Below, piece after piece: positions 10,436-20,263 of a DNA stretch of 64,000 nucleotides. The position numbers were made by a program, and so were the translations under genes. The notes under the pieces are model-generated. The model saw only the letters and a program-made list of their open reading frames with translations. It was not told the origin of the DNA and made no database searches. Where the stretch lies: assembly GCA_964574815.1 (NCBI GenBank), contig CAZNPL010000019.1:49451-113450 (forward strand), written 5' to 3'. Positions within the stretch are counted from its first letter, which is position 1. The number at the start of each line of letters is the position of its first letter. This DNA is from CAZNPL01 sp964574815 (GTDB taxonomy: Bacteria > Planctomycetota > Phycisphaerae > UBA1845).

Positions 10436-13400
10436 CTACCCCGCGCGGCCATGACAGTGCTTGTATTTCTTTCCCGAACCGCACGGACAGGGGTCGTTCC
10501 GTTTCACTCTCGGCGCCTCGCGGCGAATGGTTTCGACCTTCTGTTCCGCCCGCTGAGCCTGCATGGCCGCCCGCTCGTCGTCGGCGGCCCCGGCGAACGC
10601 AGCGTTCGTGGCGTCGGCGTGCATCATCTGCATCCGAGACGGCGTGGCGCTCGTCACCGTGGGACCCGACGCCGGCGGCGCGGCCCGCAACTTGAATATG
10701 ATATCGGTCACGCGGGCACGGATGAGGCTCCACATCTGGTCGAAAAACTCGCGCCCTTCGATCGCGTACTGGCTCTGCGGGTGCGTCTGGTCCCCGCCCA
10801 TGGGACGCTGCATGATCGCGTGTTTGAGACGGTCCATCTCCAGAAGATGATCCTTCCAGGCCTGATCGAAAATCCGCAGCAGAATGTGCTGCTCGAGCAT
10901 GGAAAGCTCATAGCGGATCCATCGGCGACCCATGTCCAGCAGAACGTCGCGGCGGCCGTTCGAGGCAGTCTCGAACTTCTCGGGATCCCACGCGTTGCGG
11001 AAGCGGGATTTCGCCCAGGCGGCCAGCTCGTCCCCGTCGTGTGTGGCCAGCGCGCGGTCCACCTCAGCGTCGATCTTTCCATTGTCCAGAAAATCTCTCT
11101 GAAGACCGAGCAGGCGGCGCGCGATCTCGTTCCCCGATTTGCCCTGAATCTGTTCCACCGACCAGTCGACGCCGTACTTCACCTTCGCCCAACGGCAGAC
11201 GATTTCGCACGCCTGGGCATTGTCCGACGTCGCATCGGCGAAAGCATGCACCAGGCACTGTTCCACAGGATAGGCAATCTCCCGCTCGTGGTACGCCTGG
11301 CGAACGCGTTGTTTGAAGAGCTCAATAACCGCGTCGCGCGGTCTATCGACCAGTTCCTGCTCATCCACCTCGATCTCGAACTTGTTGCGGGCCCATTCGC
11401 ACAGTTGCCGGCGCCCGAAGGCGTCGTCGAGGTACGCCTCGATGCCGCTTAAGTCGACGTCGTCGAAGTGCTTCTCAGCCGCCTCCGTGAGGGCGTCCTC
11501 GATCTCGGCGGAATCCATCCTGCGAAGTTGGTTCTGGGTCATCCTGAAGCCGTAGCTTCGATCGGCCCACTTCACAAACTCGCCGAGGTTCCATTCGACG
11601 GGGTCCGCTTCGGGATCAATGTATTCGATCAGAGAAGTTCGAATGGTCTCGCGAGCCTCGTTCTTGGCCGTCTCGCGGATGCGGTCCTGCATGTCGTCCG
11701 GGTCGTCAACATCCAGAACCTTGGGGTCGATCTGGAGGTCCAGCACCGATCGACACCAGTCGGCGATGCATTGCTCGCGGAAATTGCGAGCCATGAAGCG
11801 CGTGACACTTTCCGCGATGGAGTTGTCAATGGTATTGAAAATGAGCGATTCGAGATCGCGCCCTTCCAGGATGCGCTGGCGGGCGCCGTAGAACTCCTTC
11901 CGCTGGTAGTCCATCGGCTCGTCCCACTCGAGCAGGTGCTTGCGGCTCGAAAAATTGCGCTCTTCCACCTTGCGCTGAGCCCGCTCGATGCCCTTGTTGA
12001 GCCGCTTGTCCTCGATGCTGGCCCCCTCCGTGAAGCCGAGCTTCTCCATCATCTTCAGCATCCAGTCCGGCATGAACAGCTTGACCAGGTCGTCCTCCAG
12101 CGAAATGAAGAAACGGCTCGAACCCGGGTCGCCCTGCCGACCCGAGCGCCCGCGAAGCTGATTGTCGATTCGCCGCGCTTCGTGCCGCTCGGTGCCCACG
12201 ATGTGCAGGCCGCACGGCGCGTTGAGCGAACATACCTTGCGCCCCATCGCCGGAAACCTCGGGTCGATCTTGGGCTTGAAACAGTGGGCGCAGTTCGTCG
12301 CCGGATCGTACTCCTCGCAGTTGATGCAGCACTTGGTCACACCCGCCGGATAGAGCGCGTTGGCCGCCGACTCGTCCGGAACCTTGCACTTGGGGTGCAC
12401 CACCCCTTCGGCCAGCTTGATGTCCGTGCCGCGACCGGCCATGTTCGTCGCGACCGTGACGTTTCCCACAGGCCTCTTGTCATGTCCCCGCACGGGAGCC
12501 TGCTGGTGCCCGGCCTTGGCGACGATTTCCGCCTCGCGGGCGTGATTCTTGGCGTTGAGGACTTCGTGTTCAATCCCGTAGGTGCGCTCGAGCAGGCCGG
12601 AAAGTTTTTCCGATTTTTCGACACTCGTCGTCCCGACGAGGACCGGCTTGCCGCGGACCAGATCGCCCATCATCTCGTCGTAAATCTCGAGCATGAAATC
12701 AATGACCTGCTCGTCGCCCTCCTCGGCGTTGTTGAACTGGCGCATCGCCTCGTCGATCCGGGACGTATCGCCTCCCTGGGCGCCGATGATGGGTTTCAGC
12801 GCGGTGAGAACATCAGCAATCAAAAAGGGATCGCGGGGCCGGCCTCGACGCCGCACCTCGTAAATCTCGTCCACGATGGCCGCGAACTTCTGCTGCTCGT
12901 TGCGGTACATCTTGTCGTTGTGATCCACTCGGTTGACCGGGCGATTCGTGGGGATCTCCACGACGTCCAGCTTGTAGATCTTGAGGAACTCGTCGGCCTC
13001 GGTGGCGGCCGTCCCCGTCATGCCGGACATCACGTCGTACAGCTTGAAGAAATTCTGCACGGTGATGGTCGCCAGCGTCTGCGTCTCCTGCTTGATGGGA
13101 ACCCCTTCTTTGGCCTCGACGGCCTGGTGCAGCCCGTCGGACCATTGGCGCCCGATCATGAGCCGCCCTGTGTTCTCGTCGACAATGATGACCTCGCGAT
13201 TCTGTACGACGTAGTCCTTGTCGCGCTCGTAGACCACGTGGGCCCGCAGGGCCTGCTCGATCAGGTGCGGGCGGTCCATGTTGTCGCCGACGTAGAAGCT
13301 GCCGATCCCGGCCTCGTCCTGCGCCAGGGCAATGCCCTCGTGCGTCACGGAGACGGCCTTGCGGTCGCGCTGTACCACGAAACACTGGCGATGCCCGATC

Positions 13401-14326
13401 GCCTCGGCCTCGTCCTCGCTGACCATGTAGGGGTCGACCTTGAACCGCTTGAAACCGCCCTCGGCCTTGGCGTCGTTGCGGAGCTGTTCGGGCAGCTCGT
13501 TGCCCCACTCCTTGGCGACCCGCTCCGCCGTCTGCCGATTGAATTGCTGCTGCTTGCGAACCAGGAAGCGGGCCAGGTTGTCGGCCCACTTGTATCGTGC
13601 CTCGTCCTCCATGCCGCCACCCGAGATGATCAGCGGCGTGCGGGCCTCGTCGATCAGGATCGAGTCCACTTCGTCCACGATGGCGTAGTCCAGCCGTCCC
13701 TGCACCTGGTCGCTGTGCCTGATCTTCATGTTGTCTCGGAGGTAGTCAAAACCGAACTCGCTGGTGGTCCCGTAGGTGATGTCGCAGGCGTAGGCCTTCT
13801 TGCGAATGCCCTCCGCTCCGCTGGGATCGAGCTGCGACTGAATGTAGCCCACGGACACCCCGAGCATCTCGAAGATCGGGCTGGCAAACTCGGCGTCGCG
13901 ACGGACCAGGTAGTCGTTCACCGTGACAATGTGGACCTTCATCCCCGCCAGGACACGCACATACGCCGCCAGGTGGCAAACGATGGTCTTGCCCTCGCCG
14001 GTCTTCATCTCGGCCACCTGGCCGTCGTAGAGCACCTGCCCGCCGACGAGCTGGCAGTTGAAGTGCCGGTGGGCCGCGGCGCGGCGCGAGGCGTCGCGCA
14101 GAACCGCGAACGCTTCGCCCATGAGGTCCTCGACTTCCTCACCGTCCCGAATGCGCTGTTTGAATTCGTCCGTCTTGGCGCGAAGTGCCTCGTCGCTCAG
14201 GGCCCGCGCTTCGGCCTCGAGCTGCTCAACTTTGTCCGCCGTACGCGCCAGTCTCTTGAGAATGCGCGCGTTTCGCGACCCGAAGACCTTCTCAAAGGAC
14301 TTCAATACGATTTGTGCGACTGCCAT
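10436..14326 (-). CDS. secA: preprotein translocase ATPase SecA, enlarged form
   Basis: SecA drives proteins through the SecYEG channel. This one has 1296 residues against 830-950 in most bacteria. Walker A is MKTGEGKT (107-114), the DEVD box is at 218-221, and the second nucleotide domain has TNMAGRGTDI (627-636) and QLRGRSGRQGDPG. Three additions explain the size. One is about 70 residues inside nucleotide domain 2 (about 490-558). The second is about 65 residues with eight cysteines (C647 to C705), including CxxC-x8-CxxC at 667-682. The third is a long expansion of the helical wing/scaffold region after about residue 900. The extreme C-terminus has the usual zinc-binding SEC-C motif (CPCGSGKKYKHCH). 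No second secA is in the window. Confidence 0.97.
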   Translation of the reverse strand: MAVAQIVLKSFEKVFGSRNARILKRLARTADKVEQLEAEARALSDEALRAKTDEFKQRIRDGEEVEDLMGEAFAVLRDASRRAAAHRHFNCQLVGGQVLYDGQVAEMKTGEGKTIVCHLAAYVRVLAGMKVHIVTVNDYLVRRDAEFASPIFEMLGVSVGYIQSQLDPSGAEGIRKKAYACDITYGTTSEFGFDYLRDNMKIRHSDQVQGRLDYAIVDEVDSILIDEARTPLIISGGGMEDEARYKWADNLARFLVRKQQQFNRQTAERVAKEWGNELPEQLRNDAKAEGGFKRFKVDPYMVSEDEAEAIGHRQCFVVQRDRKAVSVTHEGIALAQDEAGIGSFYVGDNMDRPHLIEQALRAHVVYERDKDYVVQNREVIIVDENTGRLMIGRQWSDGLHQAVEAKEGVPIKQETQTLATITVQNFFKLYDVMSGMTGTAATEADEFLKIYKLDVVEIPTNRPVNRVDHNDKMYRNEQQKFAAIVDEIYEVRRRGRPRDPFLIADVLTALKPIIGAQGGDTSRIDEAMRQFNNAEEGDEQVIDFMLEIYDEMMGDLVRGKPVLVGTTSVEKSEKLSGLLERTYGIEHEVLNAKNHAREAEIVAKAGHQQAPVRGHDKRPVGNVTVATNMAGRGTDIKLAEGVVHPKCKVPDESAANALYPAGVTKCCINCEEYDPATNCAHCFKPKIDPRFPAMGRKVCSLNAPCGLHIVGTERHEARRIDNQLRGRSGRQGDPGSSRFFISLEDDLVKLFMPDWMLKMMEKLGFTEGASIEDKRLNKGIERAQRKVEERNFSSRKHLLEWDEPMDYQRKEFYGARQRILEGRDLESLIFNTIDNSIAESVTRFMARNFREQCIADWCRSVLDLQIDPKVLDVDDPDDMQDRIRETAKNEARETIRTSLIEYIDPEADPVEWNLGEFVKWADRSYGFRMTQNQLRRMDSAEIEDALTEAAEKHFDDVDLSGIEAYLDDAFGRRQLCEWARNKFEIEVDEQELVDRPRDAVIELFKQRVRQAYHEREIAYPVEQCLVHAFADATSDNAQACEIVCRWAKVKYGVDWSVEQIQGKSGNEIARRLLGLQRDFLDNGKIDAEVDRALATHDGDELAAWAKSRFRNAWDPEKFETASNGRRDVLLDMGRRWIRYELSMLEQHILLRIFDQAWKDHLLEMDRLKHAIMQRPMGGDQTHPQSQYAIEGREFFDQMWSLIRARVTDIIFKLRAAPPASGPTVTSATPSRMQMMHADATNAAFAGAADDERAAMQAQRAEQKVETIRREAPRVKRNDPCPCGSGKKYKHCHGRAG

Positions 14327-14401
14327 ATTCCTGCCCTTATTGTTTTGCTGATGACTGAGTTGATCGAAGCGTCCGCCGCCGGCGAATTGAGGCGGGCGGA
14401 A

Positions 14402-14710
14402 CTACGGCCCGTAGAGGCCGCCAATGCGGGACAGGCAGATGGAACGCGACCGCTCCAGCGTCACGATGACCGACGCGACCGTGAAATGGGAGGGGCGGAA
14501 GGAATCGTCCCCGGTGGGGCGCGTCGATAACGCCTGCGTCGCGGCTTCGAACGTCGCCTCCGACGGCACCGAGACCCAGACCTGGGCGTCGGGCGCCGAT
14601 ACCGATTGCCACTGCGGGCGAACGGGCGTCGGCACAGGCGCCAGCAAGCTGGCGCCAACCAACGACCAGATGCCGGCGACGCAGGGAGTGATACGCGCGA
14701 TTGCTGTCAT
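14402..14710 (-). CDS. small exported hypothetical protein
   Basis: This 102-residue candidate starts at the ATG at 14710. AGGTG lies about 4 bases before the ATG, and a perfect TATAAT (minus strand) is a further few bases upstream. The N-terminus looks like a signal peptide: basic start, hydrophobic core of Ala, Leu and Val to about residue 25, then a Pro-rich stretch. I recognise no family. It sits between secA and the FG-GAP lipoprotein gene on the same strand. If the TATAAT is the true -10 box the transcript would have almost no leader, which conflicts with using the ribosome site, so the promoter reading is doubtful. It may be a genuine small gene or a chance frame. Confidence 0.45.
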   Translation of the reverse strand: MTAIARITPCVAGIWSLVGASLLAPVPTPVRPQWQSVSAPDAQVWVSVPSEATFEAATQALSTRPTGDDSFRPSHFTVASVIVTLERSRSICLSRIGGLYGP

Positions 14711-14784
14711 CTCACCTGCATTATACCCGTCGATCGGGCAAGTAAACCAGCAGCGCACCCCCGAGCAACGCCACGCGCGGTTTT

Positions 14785-17700
14785 TTACGGCGAGAACCCG
14801 TATACCAGATACGCTTCGCCCGCGTCCGTTCGACCGCCCGGATCCGCGAGAATGGAGCCCACCAGAATGTCATCGCGGCCATCGCCGTCGATGTCGCCCG
14901 CCGGCCCGACTCCGAATGAGCGCCGGTCGCGCTTGATTTCCACGCCACCGCCGAGTTGGTCGCCCTCTTCGCGCCCGATGAGGACCAATCCGCGGAAGTC
15001 GCTCCGGCCCAGGCCGAGCACGGGGATCGTGCGTTGTTTGCGCTGGTCGCGCGTGGCCGCCAGCGTCACCAGGTCGTTGGAGCCGAGGATGAGGTAGACC
15101 AGCCCGGCGTTTTCCAGGTTGTCGCCTGCGTTGACGACGCCGTCGCCGTTGACATCGTCCTTCAGCCCGTCGCCAAACGGCGCATCAGGGTCGTCCAGAT
15201 TCACAACGTCGATGCCCGGAGTGTCGGGAACTCCGTCCTCGTTGCTGTCAAACATGGGCGAAGCGTCCGGAGCGCCGACGAGCAGGTCACTCCTGCCGTC
15301 GCCGTCGAAATCGCCGGCCACTGCGACATTGAATCCGAACAGATCGCCCTCATTCTCGCCCGTGATGCGGATCGCGCGCGGGACGCCGTCGCCGTCTTCA
15401 AACCACCCGGTCGGTGGGCTGGGCACAGGACAACTACCCGGCTCCCGGGGAATATCGAACAGACCGCTCGGATCGGCGGGAAGACCCGTCTCGTTCAGGA
15501 GGCAGGACAGGTCCAGGCCGCCTTGCGGCGAAATCAGATCATCGGTGCCGAATACGATGATGATCTCGCCGCGATCGTTGTCGGCGTGAGGGTTGCCCAG
15601 CACCAGATCATCCACGCCGTCGCCGTTGAAGTCGATGCCGTCGCTGCGAACGAACCCGCTGGACTCCGTCACGATCAGACTTCGGCCGATGATCTCGCCG
15701 AGTCCTTCGTCCTGGTTCGACCGGCCATTGATCCTGAGTCCGGCCAAACGCTCGACGTCGTCCGGACTCCGGGACAACTGCGAAAGCACGTAATCGCCTT
15801 CAATCGTCGGCTCACGCCGATAGGCCACGTAAACCGCTCCGTCCCCGACGTTGGCAAAGGGAGCGCCGATGACGAAGTCCTCGCGTCCATCGAGGTTGAA
15901 ATCCGCTATGGCGTCAACGGTTTCAATCTTCTGGTCGTCCTCACCCAAAACGATGAACGGGCGCGGGAGCAGATCGTCGTCGACACCACATTGAGCCCCG
16001 GGTTCGTCGATCTGATACTGGTACGGCATAGGTGGAGCCGTACGGGGGAGCACGAACTGTCGAAGACCAACGCGCGCTCCGCCGATCTCCCCCTGTCCGT
16101 CGTCTGCGATCGGCACCACGTCCCGCCAATCCGGCCACAGGTTGTTCATGCTGAATAGATAGACGACTCCCGGATCAACCGGTATGTCATCCCCCGATAT
16201 GCCGGTCACTTCGTTATCCAATGGCTGGCGGTTCGGAGCACTGACAAGCAAGAATCCACCGCTGACCGCCGACGACGTGCCGAAGCGGTCACCCGTGTTG
16301 ACCTCGTCACCCGCGACGCCCGGGTCGCGCCCGAGGATGCGAGCGCCCAGGGGATCTTGTGGCGTGTTATCCGTGAGCACACCGCTGTCACAATAACGCA
16401 GCGGGTAAAACGCGCTGCCCACGATCGGATTGGATGGAGCCTCCAGCGTAACGGGATCATTGAAATTGAGCCCCAGGGAGCCACCCCGACCTTGATCGGC
16501 AGCGCAACCGGCGGCCCAGCCCGAGGGGATCACGAATGCATTAAAGAACTCCTCGCCACACAGGAGCCCCGTGCACTGATCGGGCGACGAAAACGGCGTG
16601 AAAACCGTGGCAAAACTGTCCGCAAGGTCGCGACTGAAGCCCCAGAACGGTCCGTCAAACGTCTCGTCGCACTGGTCGAGCACCGTGCAGTTCTCATCGT
16701 CCTCGTTCAGATCCGAGAAGAAAAAGTCCCGGTGGAGTGCGTCACATTGATCCCCCACGTTGCCGTTGATCGTCTCCCCGGCGGCTGGCAGATCGAACTT
16801 CTGGCCCACCTCGTCAAGGGACATGACGCCTCGCCCGAAACCCGACGCCCCCGACAACAGGTCGTTCCGGCTGCTCACAACCACGACGCCGCCGCGCAGA
16901 AACTGCCGCGCCTTCTCCAGACTGCCGGGGCCCGTCGTCATTCCAGCCGAGTCAACGAAGGGAAACCCGAACATCAACTCGGGAAGTGAATCCCCATCCT
17001 GATCCGGAATCTGCCGCACTGAGCTCAGGCCGTCGGTCGCATTCTGTGCCGCATTGCGTGGTCGAATTCCGGTGAACACGATTCCGGGCACCCCGGACGT
17101 GCCCACCTGGTTGAGATTGATCGTGCGGTTCTGCCGTTCGGCCCCGAAAACGAGATAGCCCTCGCCGATTCCGACTCCCGTCGGGTTCTGGAAGAAGGGC
17201 TTCCCGTAGCGAGCGGCGATCACCAGTTCGTCTTTGCCGTCACCGTTGTAGTCACCGACGGAACTCAAGAACGTGCCCGCGTTGTCCTGGAAGTTCACGC
17301 CTTGGAAGACTTCGCCGGCCCGCGCGGACGCCAGCCCCTGTCCGAGCGAGCCCATCCAGATCTGAGGCGCGATGGCCGATACACGAACGATGCCGGGCGC
17401 GCGGGCGAGGACCGGATTGGTCAGTTCCTCGATCGTCATTTCGACAAGAAGAACGTGCCGGCCCGTTACATCCGATGTATCCCACGAAGCCGAAGTCACG
17501 TTCAGACTCAGACCGTCGGCGATGGGAATGTCCGGCTCCTCCCCCAGATCATCGTCGGAGCAGTCCGTACACTCCCGCGCGAACACGCGAAACGTCCGAC
17601 CCGTCTCGGGCGGAACGTTGGTCGACCACTCGATCTCGATGCTCTCTCCCTGTGCGACCTGCCGATCGAGTGCGGGGCTGGACACCGCCAGCTCCACGTC

Positions 17701-18867
17701 GCCCGGGCCCAGCACGTCGATCAGCACGCGTTCGTCCTCGTCGACGTCGACAGGCGGGTTCACACCGTCATCGATCGTGCCGCCGATCTCGTAGATGCCC
17801 GGCTCCAGGTCCTCGGTGTCGAAGGGGGCGGAGGTGACGTCCGGATCCGTGATGGTGGCGAATACGGTCTGCTCCTCCTCCCCGTCGTCATCTTCCCCTT
17901 GTAGCACGTAGTAAAGCGTCACCAGGAACTGGTCCCCCTCGAACGTTTCAGCCGTAAACACGATCTCGATCGTATCTCCGATGAGCACCGTCTGATCGTT
18001 CGTCGTGAACGTGAGCACAGGCGGCTCCGCCGCGGTGTCGGCCGGTCGTATCGTCACCACGGCGTCGGAATACGCGGTGACGATCACATCGGCGCCCCCC
18101 GCGGCCACCACTTCGCCGATCGTTGCCCCAACGTCGGTTGCCGAAATGCCCAGGCGGTATTCACCGGGCGTCACATTGGAGGTGTCCCAGGCGAAATCGA
18201 TCGAGTTTCCCTCTCCCTCGGCCAAGCGGGTACCCAGCAGCGAACCGTCGGGCGCCTGTCCCTCTTCGGCAAGGGGGGCGTTGGCATCCTGGTAAAACAA
18301 TCGCCAGTTCGCCTCGCCTTCGGGATCGCCGACGTCCACGACCACATCGACCTCGTTCCCCGCCCGGACGACGACATCGTCAGCAGGCTCGATGAACTCC
18401 GGGTCCGGAGGACCCTGCAGCTCGATCGTCCCGACGCTCAAGTAAGTCTCGTCTTCAGTCCTCACCCCCAGTTGATAAAAACCGGGATTCAGACCCGCAG
18501 TGTCGAACACGAAGCTCCGATTGCTGCCGGCCGGCAAATTCTCCGCGATGGTCTCCTGAATGCCGATCGGCTCTCCCCCCTGGTTCGCAGGCGCGTCCAG
18601 CACGCGATAAAACGCCTCGACGTCCTGCGCGCTCTCGGGAACCGAGTAAAAGATCGTGAGCGCGACCTCGCTCGAAAAAGCCGCGTTGGACAGGATGTTC
18701 AGGATTCCGAACGCACTCGGCGGAGGCTGAGTGTTGCCGTTGATCGCATTACCGTTGCCGTCACCTGGCACCGGGCAGCCGGACAGTGCCGTCAGAAAGC
18801 CGACCGCCAGCATCCCGCTCACCAGAAGCGGCATGCACATTAGGGGCCACGCGTGCCTCGTTCTCAT
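14785..18867 (-). CDS. giant FG-GAP repeat lipoprotein
   Basis: The protein has 1360 residues from the ATG at 18867, which has AGGAG 9 bases upstream; a TTG three codons earlier falls directly after the same ribosome site. The signal peptide ends in a lipobox (LSGC about 30 residues in), so the protein should be lipid-anchored. Residues of about 50-500 look like repeated beta-sandwich domains. From about 530 to the end there are at least six FG-GAP/integrin-like calcium loops with the pattern DxNxDGxxDLVIGAP, for example near GDFDGDGRSDLLVGAP and GDIDGDGRDDILVGS at the C-terminus. Such repeats form a beta-propeller on the cell surface. Scattered cysteine clusters occur in the middle. The role is probably adhesion or matrix binding; no specific partner is visible. 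Confidence 0.9.
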   Translation of the reverse strand: MRTRHAWPLMCMPLLVSGMLAVGFLTALSGCPVPGDGNGNAINGNTQPPPSAFGILNILSNAAFSSEVALTIFYSVPESAQDVEAFYRVLDAPANQGGEPIGIQETIAENLPAGSNRSFVFDTAGLNPGFYQLGVRTEDETYLSVGTIELQGPPDPEFIEPADDVVVRAGNEVDVVVDVGDPEGEANWRLFYQDANAPLAEEGQAPDGSLLGTRLAEGEGNSIDFAWDTSNVTPGEYRLGISATDVGATIGEVVAAGGADVIVTAYSDAVVTIRPADTAAEPPVLTFTTNDQTVLIGDTIEIVFTAETFEGDQFLVTLYYVLQGEDDDGEEEQTVFATITDPDVTSAPFDTEDLEPGIYEIGGTIDDGVNPPVDVDEDERVLIDVLGPGDVELAVSSPALDRQVAQGESIEIEWSTNVPPETGRTFRVFARECTDCSDDDLGEEPDIPIADGLSLNVTSASWDTSDVTGRHVLLVEMTIEELTNPVLARAPGIVRVSAIAPQIWMGSLGQGLASARAGEVFQGVNFQDNAGTFLSSVGDYNGDGKDELVIAARYGKPFFQNPTGVGIGEGYLVFGAERQNRTINLNQVGTSGVPGIVFTGIRPRNAAQNATDGLSSVRQIPDQDGDSLPELMFGFPFVDSAGMTTGPGSLEKARQFLRGGVVVVSSRNDLLSGASGFGRGVMSLDEVGQKFDLPAAGETINGNVGDQCDALHRDFFFSDLNEDDENCTVLDQCDETFDGPFWGFSRDLADSFATVFTPFSSPDQCTGLLCGEEFFNAFVIPSGWAAGCAADQGRGGSLGLNFNDPVTLEAPSNPIVGSAFYPLRYCDSGVLTDNTPQDPLGARILGRDPGVAGDEVNTGDRFGTSSAVSGGFLLVSAPNRQPLDNEVTGISGDDIPVDPGVVYLFSMNNLWPDWRDVVPIADDGQGEIGGARVGLRQFVLPRTAPPMPYQYQIDEPGAQCGVDDDLLPRPFIVLGEDDQKIETVDAIADFNLDGREDFVIGAPFANVGDGAVYVAYRREPTIEGDYVLSQLSRSPDDVERLAGLRINGRSNQDEGLGEIIGRSLIVTESSGFVRSDGIDFNGDGVDDLVLGNPHADNDRGEIIIVFGTDDLISPQGGLDLSCLLNETGLPADPSGLFDIPREPGSCPVPSPPTGWFEDGDGVPRAIRITGENEGDLFGFNVAVAGDFDGDGRSDLLVGAPDASPMFDSNEDGVPDTPGIDVVNLDDPDAPFGDGLKDDVNGDGVVNAGDNLENAGLVYLILGSNDLVTLAATRDQRKQRTIPVLGLGRSDFRGLVLIGREEGDQLGGGVEIKRDRRSFGVGPAGDIDGDGRDDILVGSILADPGGRTDAGEAYLVYGFSP

Positions 18868-19288
18868 CGCTTTCAACTCCTGTCAGTGGTTCACCCACGA
18901 GCCGGGCAGTGGCGGACGCTCCGGTCCATTGAAGCGACGCAGTATATTGCCGTCGGCCGGCCGACATTGCCGTTGGACGGTCCGACGACCGTGCCCCGGG
19001 ACGGTTCTTGCGGCGACACCCAATCGGCGCGGGCCGGTTTCGCGCGTCCTCTTGACGCGTGGAGCCGGATTCGAGACCGAGACCTCGCCGCGTTCTGTAT
19101 ATATGGCGTCGCCAAGGTTCCTGTCAACGCAGGACCGGGCGCGCTGGACGCGCGCCGTCCAGTGTCCGATAGCCAAGGGTGTCGGCGTGCACCAGCGAAA
19201 ACACCTTCACCGGATCGCCGACAGCGTTGTGATTTTCGACGGCGCTCAGGCGGCCGATAAACCCGTAACAGGTGCGGCGTGAACGAAA
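18868..19288. other. intergenic region between divergent genes
   Basis: These 421 bases separate the FG-GAP lipoprotein gene (minus) from the DUF362 gene (plus), so both promoters should lie here. I see a 14-base perfect palindrome GTCGGCCGGCCGAC at 18952-18965 and an inverted repeat GGCGCGC/GCGCGCC with a 5-base loop at 19138-19156. Either could be an operator. No coding frame or RNA gene is convincing. Confidence 0.4.
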
Positions 19289-20263
19289 ATGCGCAAGCGT
19301 GATCACACGAAACCGACGCGGCGCGACTTCATCAAGACCACTGCCATCACGGCCGCCGGTGCCATCCCTGCGCGTCTTGCATTCGCCGGCCCGACCGGTC
19401 GCCGCGCCGACCCGCACCCTCCCGACGTGATCCAGGTGAGCAGCAACCATGTCGTTCGCGGACGGCGGGTCCACGACGCCCTGCTGCGCGACATGTTGCG
19501 ATCGGCGCTCCTGCAGGTCACCGGGGTCGAGAATACGTACGACGCCTGGCACTCGTTGCTGCGCGCCGACGACGTGGTCGGCCTCAAGTTCAACAGCTCC
19601 GGCGCGGAAGGACTGGGCGTCAGTGCGCCGTTCGCGGAGGCCGTCATCTCGTCCCTGCTGGAAGCGGGCTTCGAGGAGCGCCAGATCGTGGCGATCGAGG
19701 CTCCCGAAGCGGTGCATAGCCGCTACGGTATCGTTCGCCCCGTTCGCGGATGGAACGAGAAACCAACCGATTTCGCCAGTGGAGCCGATCAGCTCGCGGT
19801 CGTGCTCGACCAGGTGACCGCGGTGATCAACGTGCCTTTTCTCAAGACCCACAACATCGCCGGCATGACCTGCTGCCTCAAAAACCTCTCGCACGGCCTC
19901 ATTAAGCATCCCGCCCGATTCCACCGCGCCCACTGCTCACCCTTCATCGCCGACATCGTCGCCCTGCCACAGATTCGTGGGAAACTGCGGCTCAACCTGG
20001 TCAACGCCCTCCGGGTCGTCTTCGAGGGAGGACCCGAAGCCCGGGATTGCTTCACCTGGGATGCCGGGATGGTCCTCGCCGGTTGCGACCCGCTCGCTGC
20101 CGATACACTTGGACTGCAGGTACTCAATTCCGAAAGGGAAATACTCGGCCTGCCCTTGGTCGAGACGGCGTCCGGTCCCGCCGTGCACCTCAAGGCCGCC
20201 GCCTCCAGAGGGCTTGGAAAGGGCGATCCGCACCTCCTAGAGATCCGTCGAATCCGCTTGTAA
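19289..20263 (+). CDS. Tat-exported DUF362 domain protein
   Basis: The protein has 324 residues. The N-terminus is a twin-arginine signal (TRRDFIKTT at about residues 10-18, then a weakly hydrophobic stretch ending near AFAG at about 33), so it is exported folded, often a sign of a cofactor. The body matches DUF362: KFN near the start of the domain, an N-x-P-x-x-KTH motif (VINVPFLKTHN) and CCLKNLSHGLI. The family often accompanies ferredoxin-like iron-sulfur domains, but no extra cysteine cluster is present here. The biochemical role of DUF362 is not established. It is transcribed alone, divergent from the FG-GAP lipoprotein. Confidence 0.88.
   Translation: MRKRDHTKPTRRDFIKTTAITAAGAIPARLAFAGPTGRRADPHPPDVIQVSSNHVVRGRRVHDALLRDMLRSALLQVTGVENTYDAWHSLLRADDVVGLKFNSSGAEGLGVSAPFAEAVISSLLEAGFEERQIVAIEAPEAVHSRYGIVRPVRGWNEKPTDFASGADQLAVVLDQVTAVINVPFLKTHNIAGMTCCLKNLSHGLIKHPARFHRAHCSPFIADIVALPQIRGKLRLNLVNALRVVFEGGPEARDCFTWDAGMVLAGCDPLAADTLGLQVLNSEREILGLPLVETASGPAVHLKAAASRGLGKGDPHLLEIRRIRL

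Noticed and set aside
11468..14530. An uninterrupted plus-strand frame of about 1000 codons opposite secA, and similar long frames opposite dnaE (55038-57077) and EF-G1 (2538-3725).
   Set aside because: They lie fully antisense to well-supported genes and have no family motifs; such frames arise in GC-rich DNA because the strongly biased third codon positions avoid stops on the other strand.
14711..14730. Perfect TATAAT just before the small exported protein, read as a promoter.
   Set aside because: It lies so close to the ATG that transcription would start after the ribosome site; more likely a chance match.
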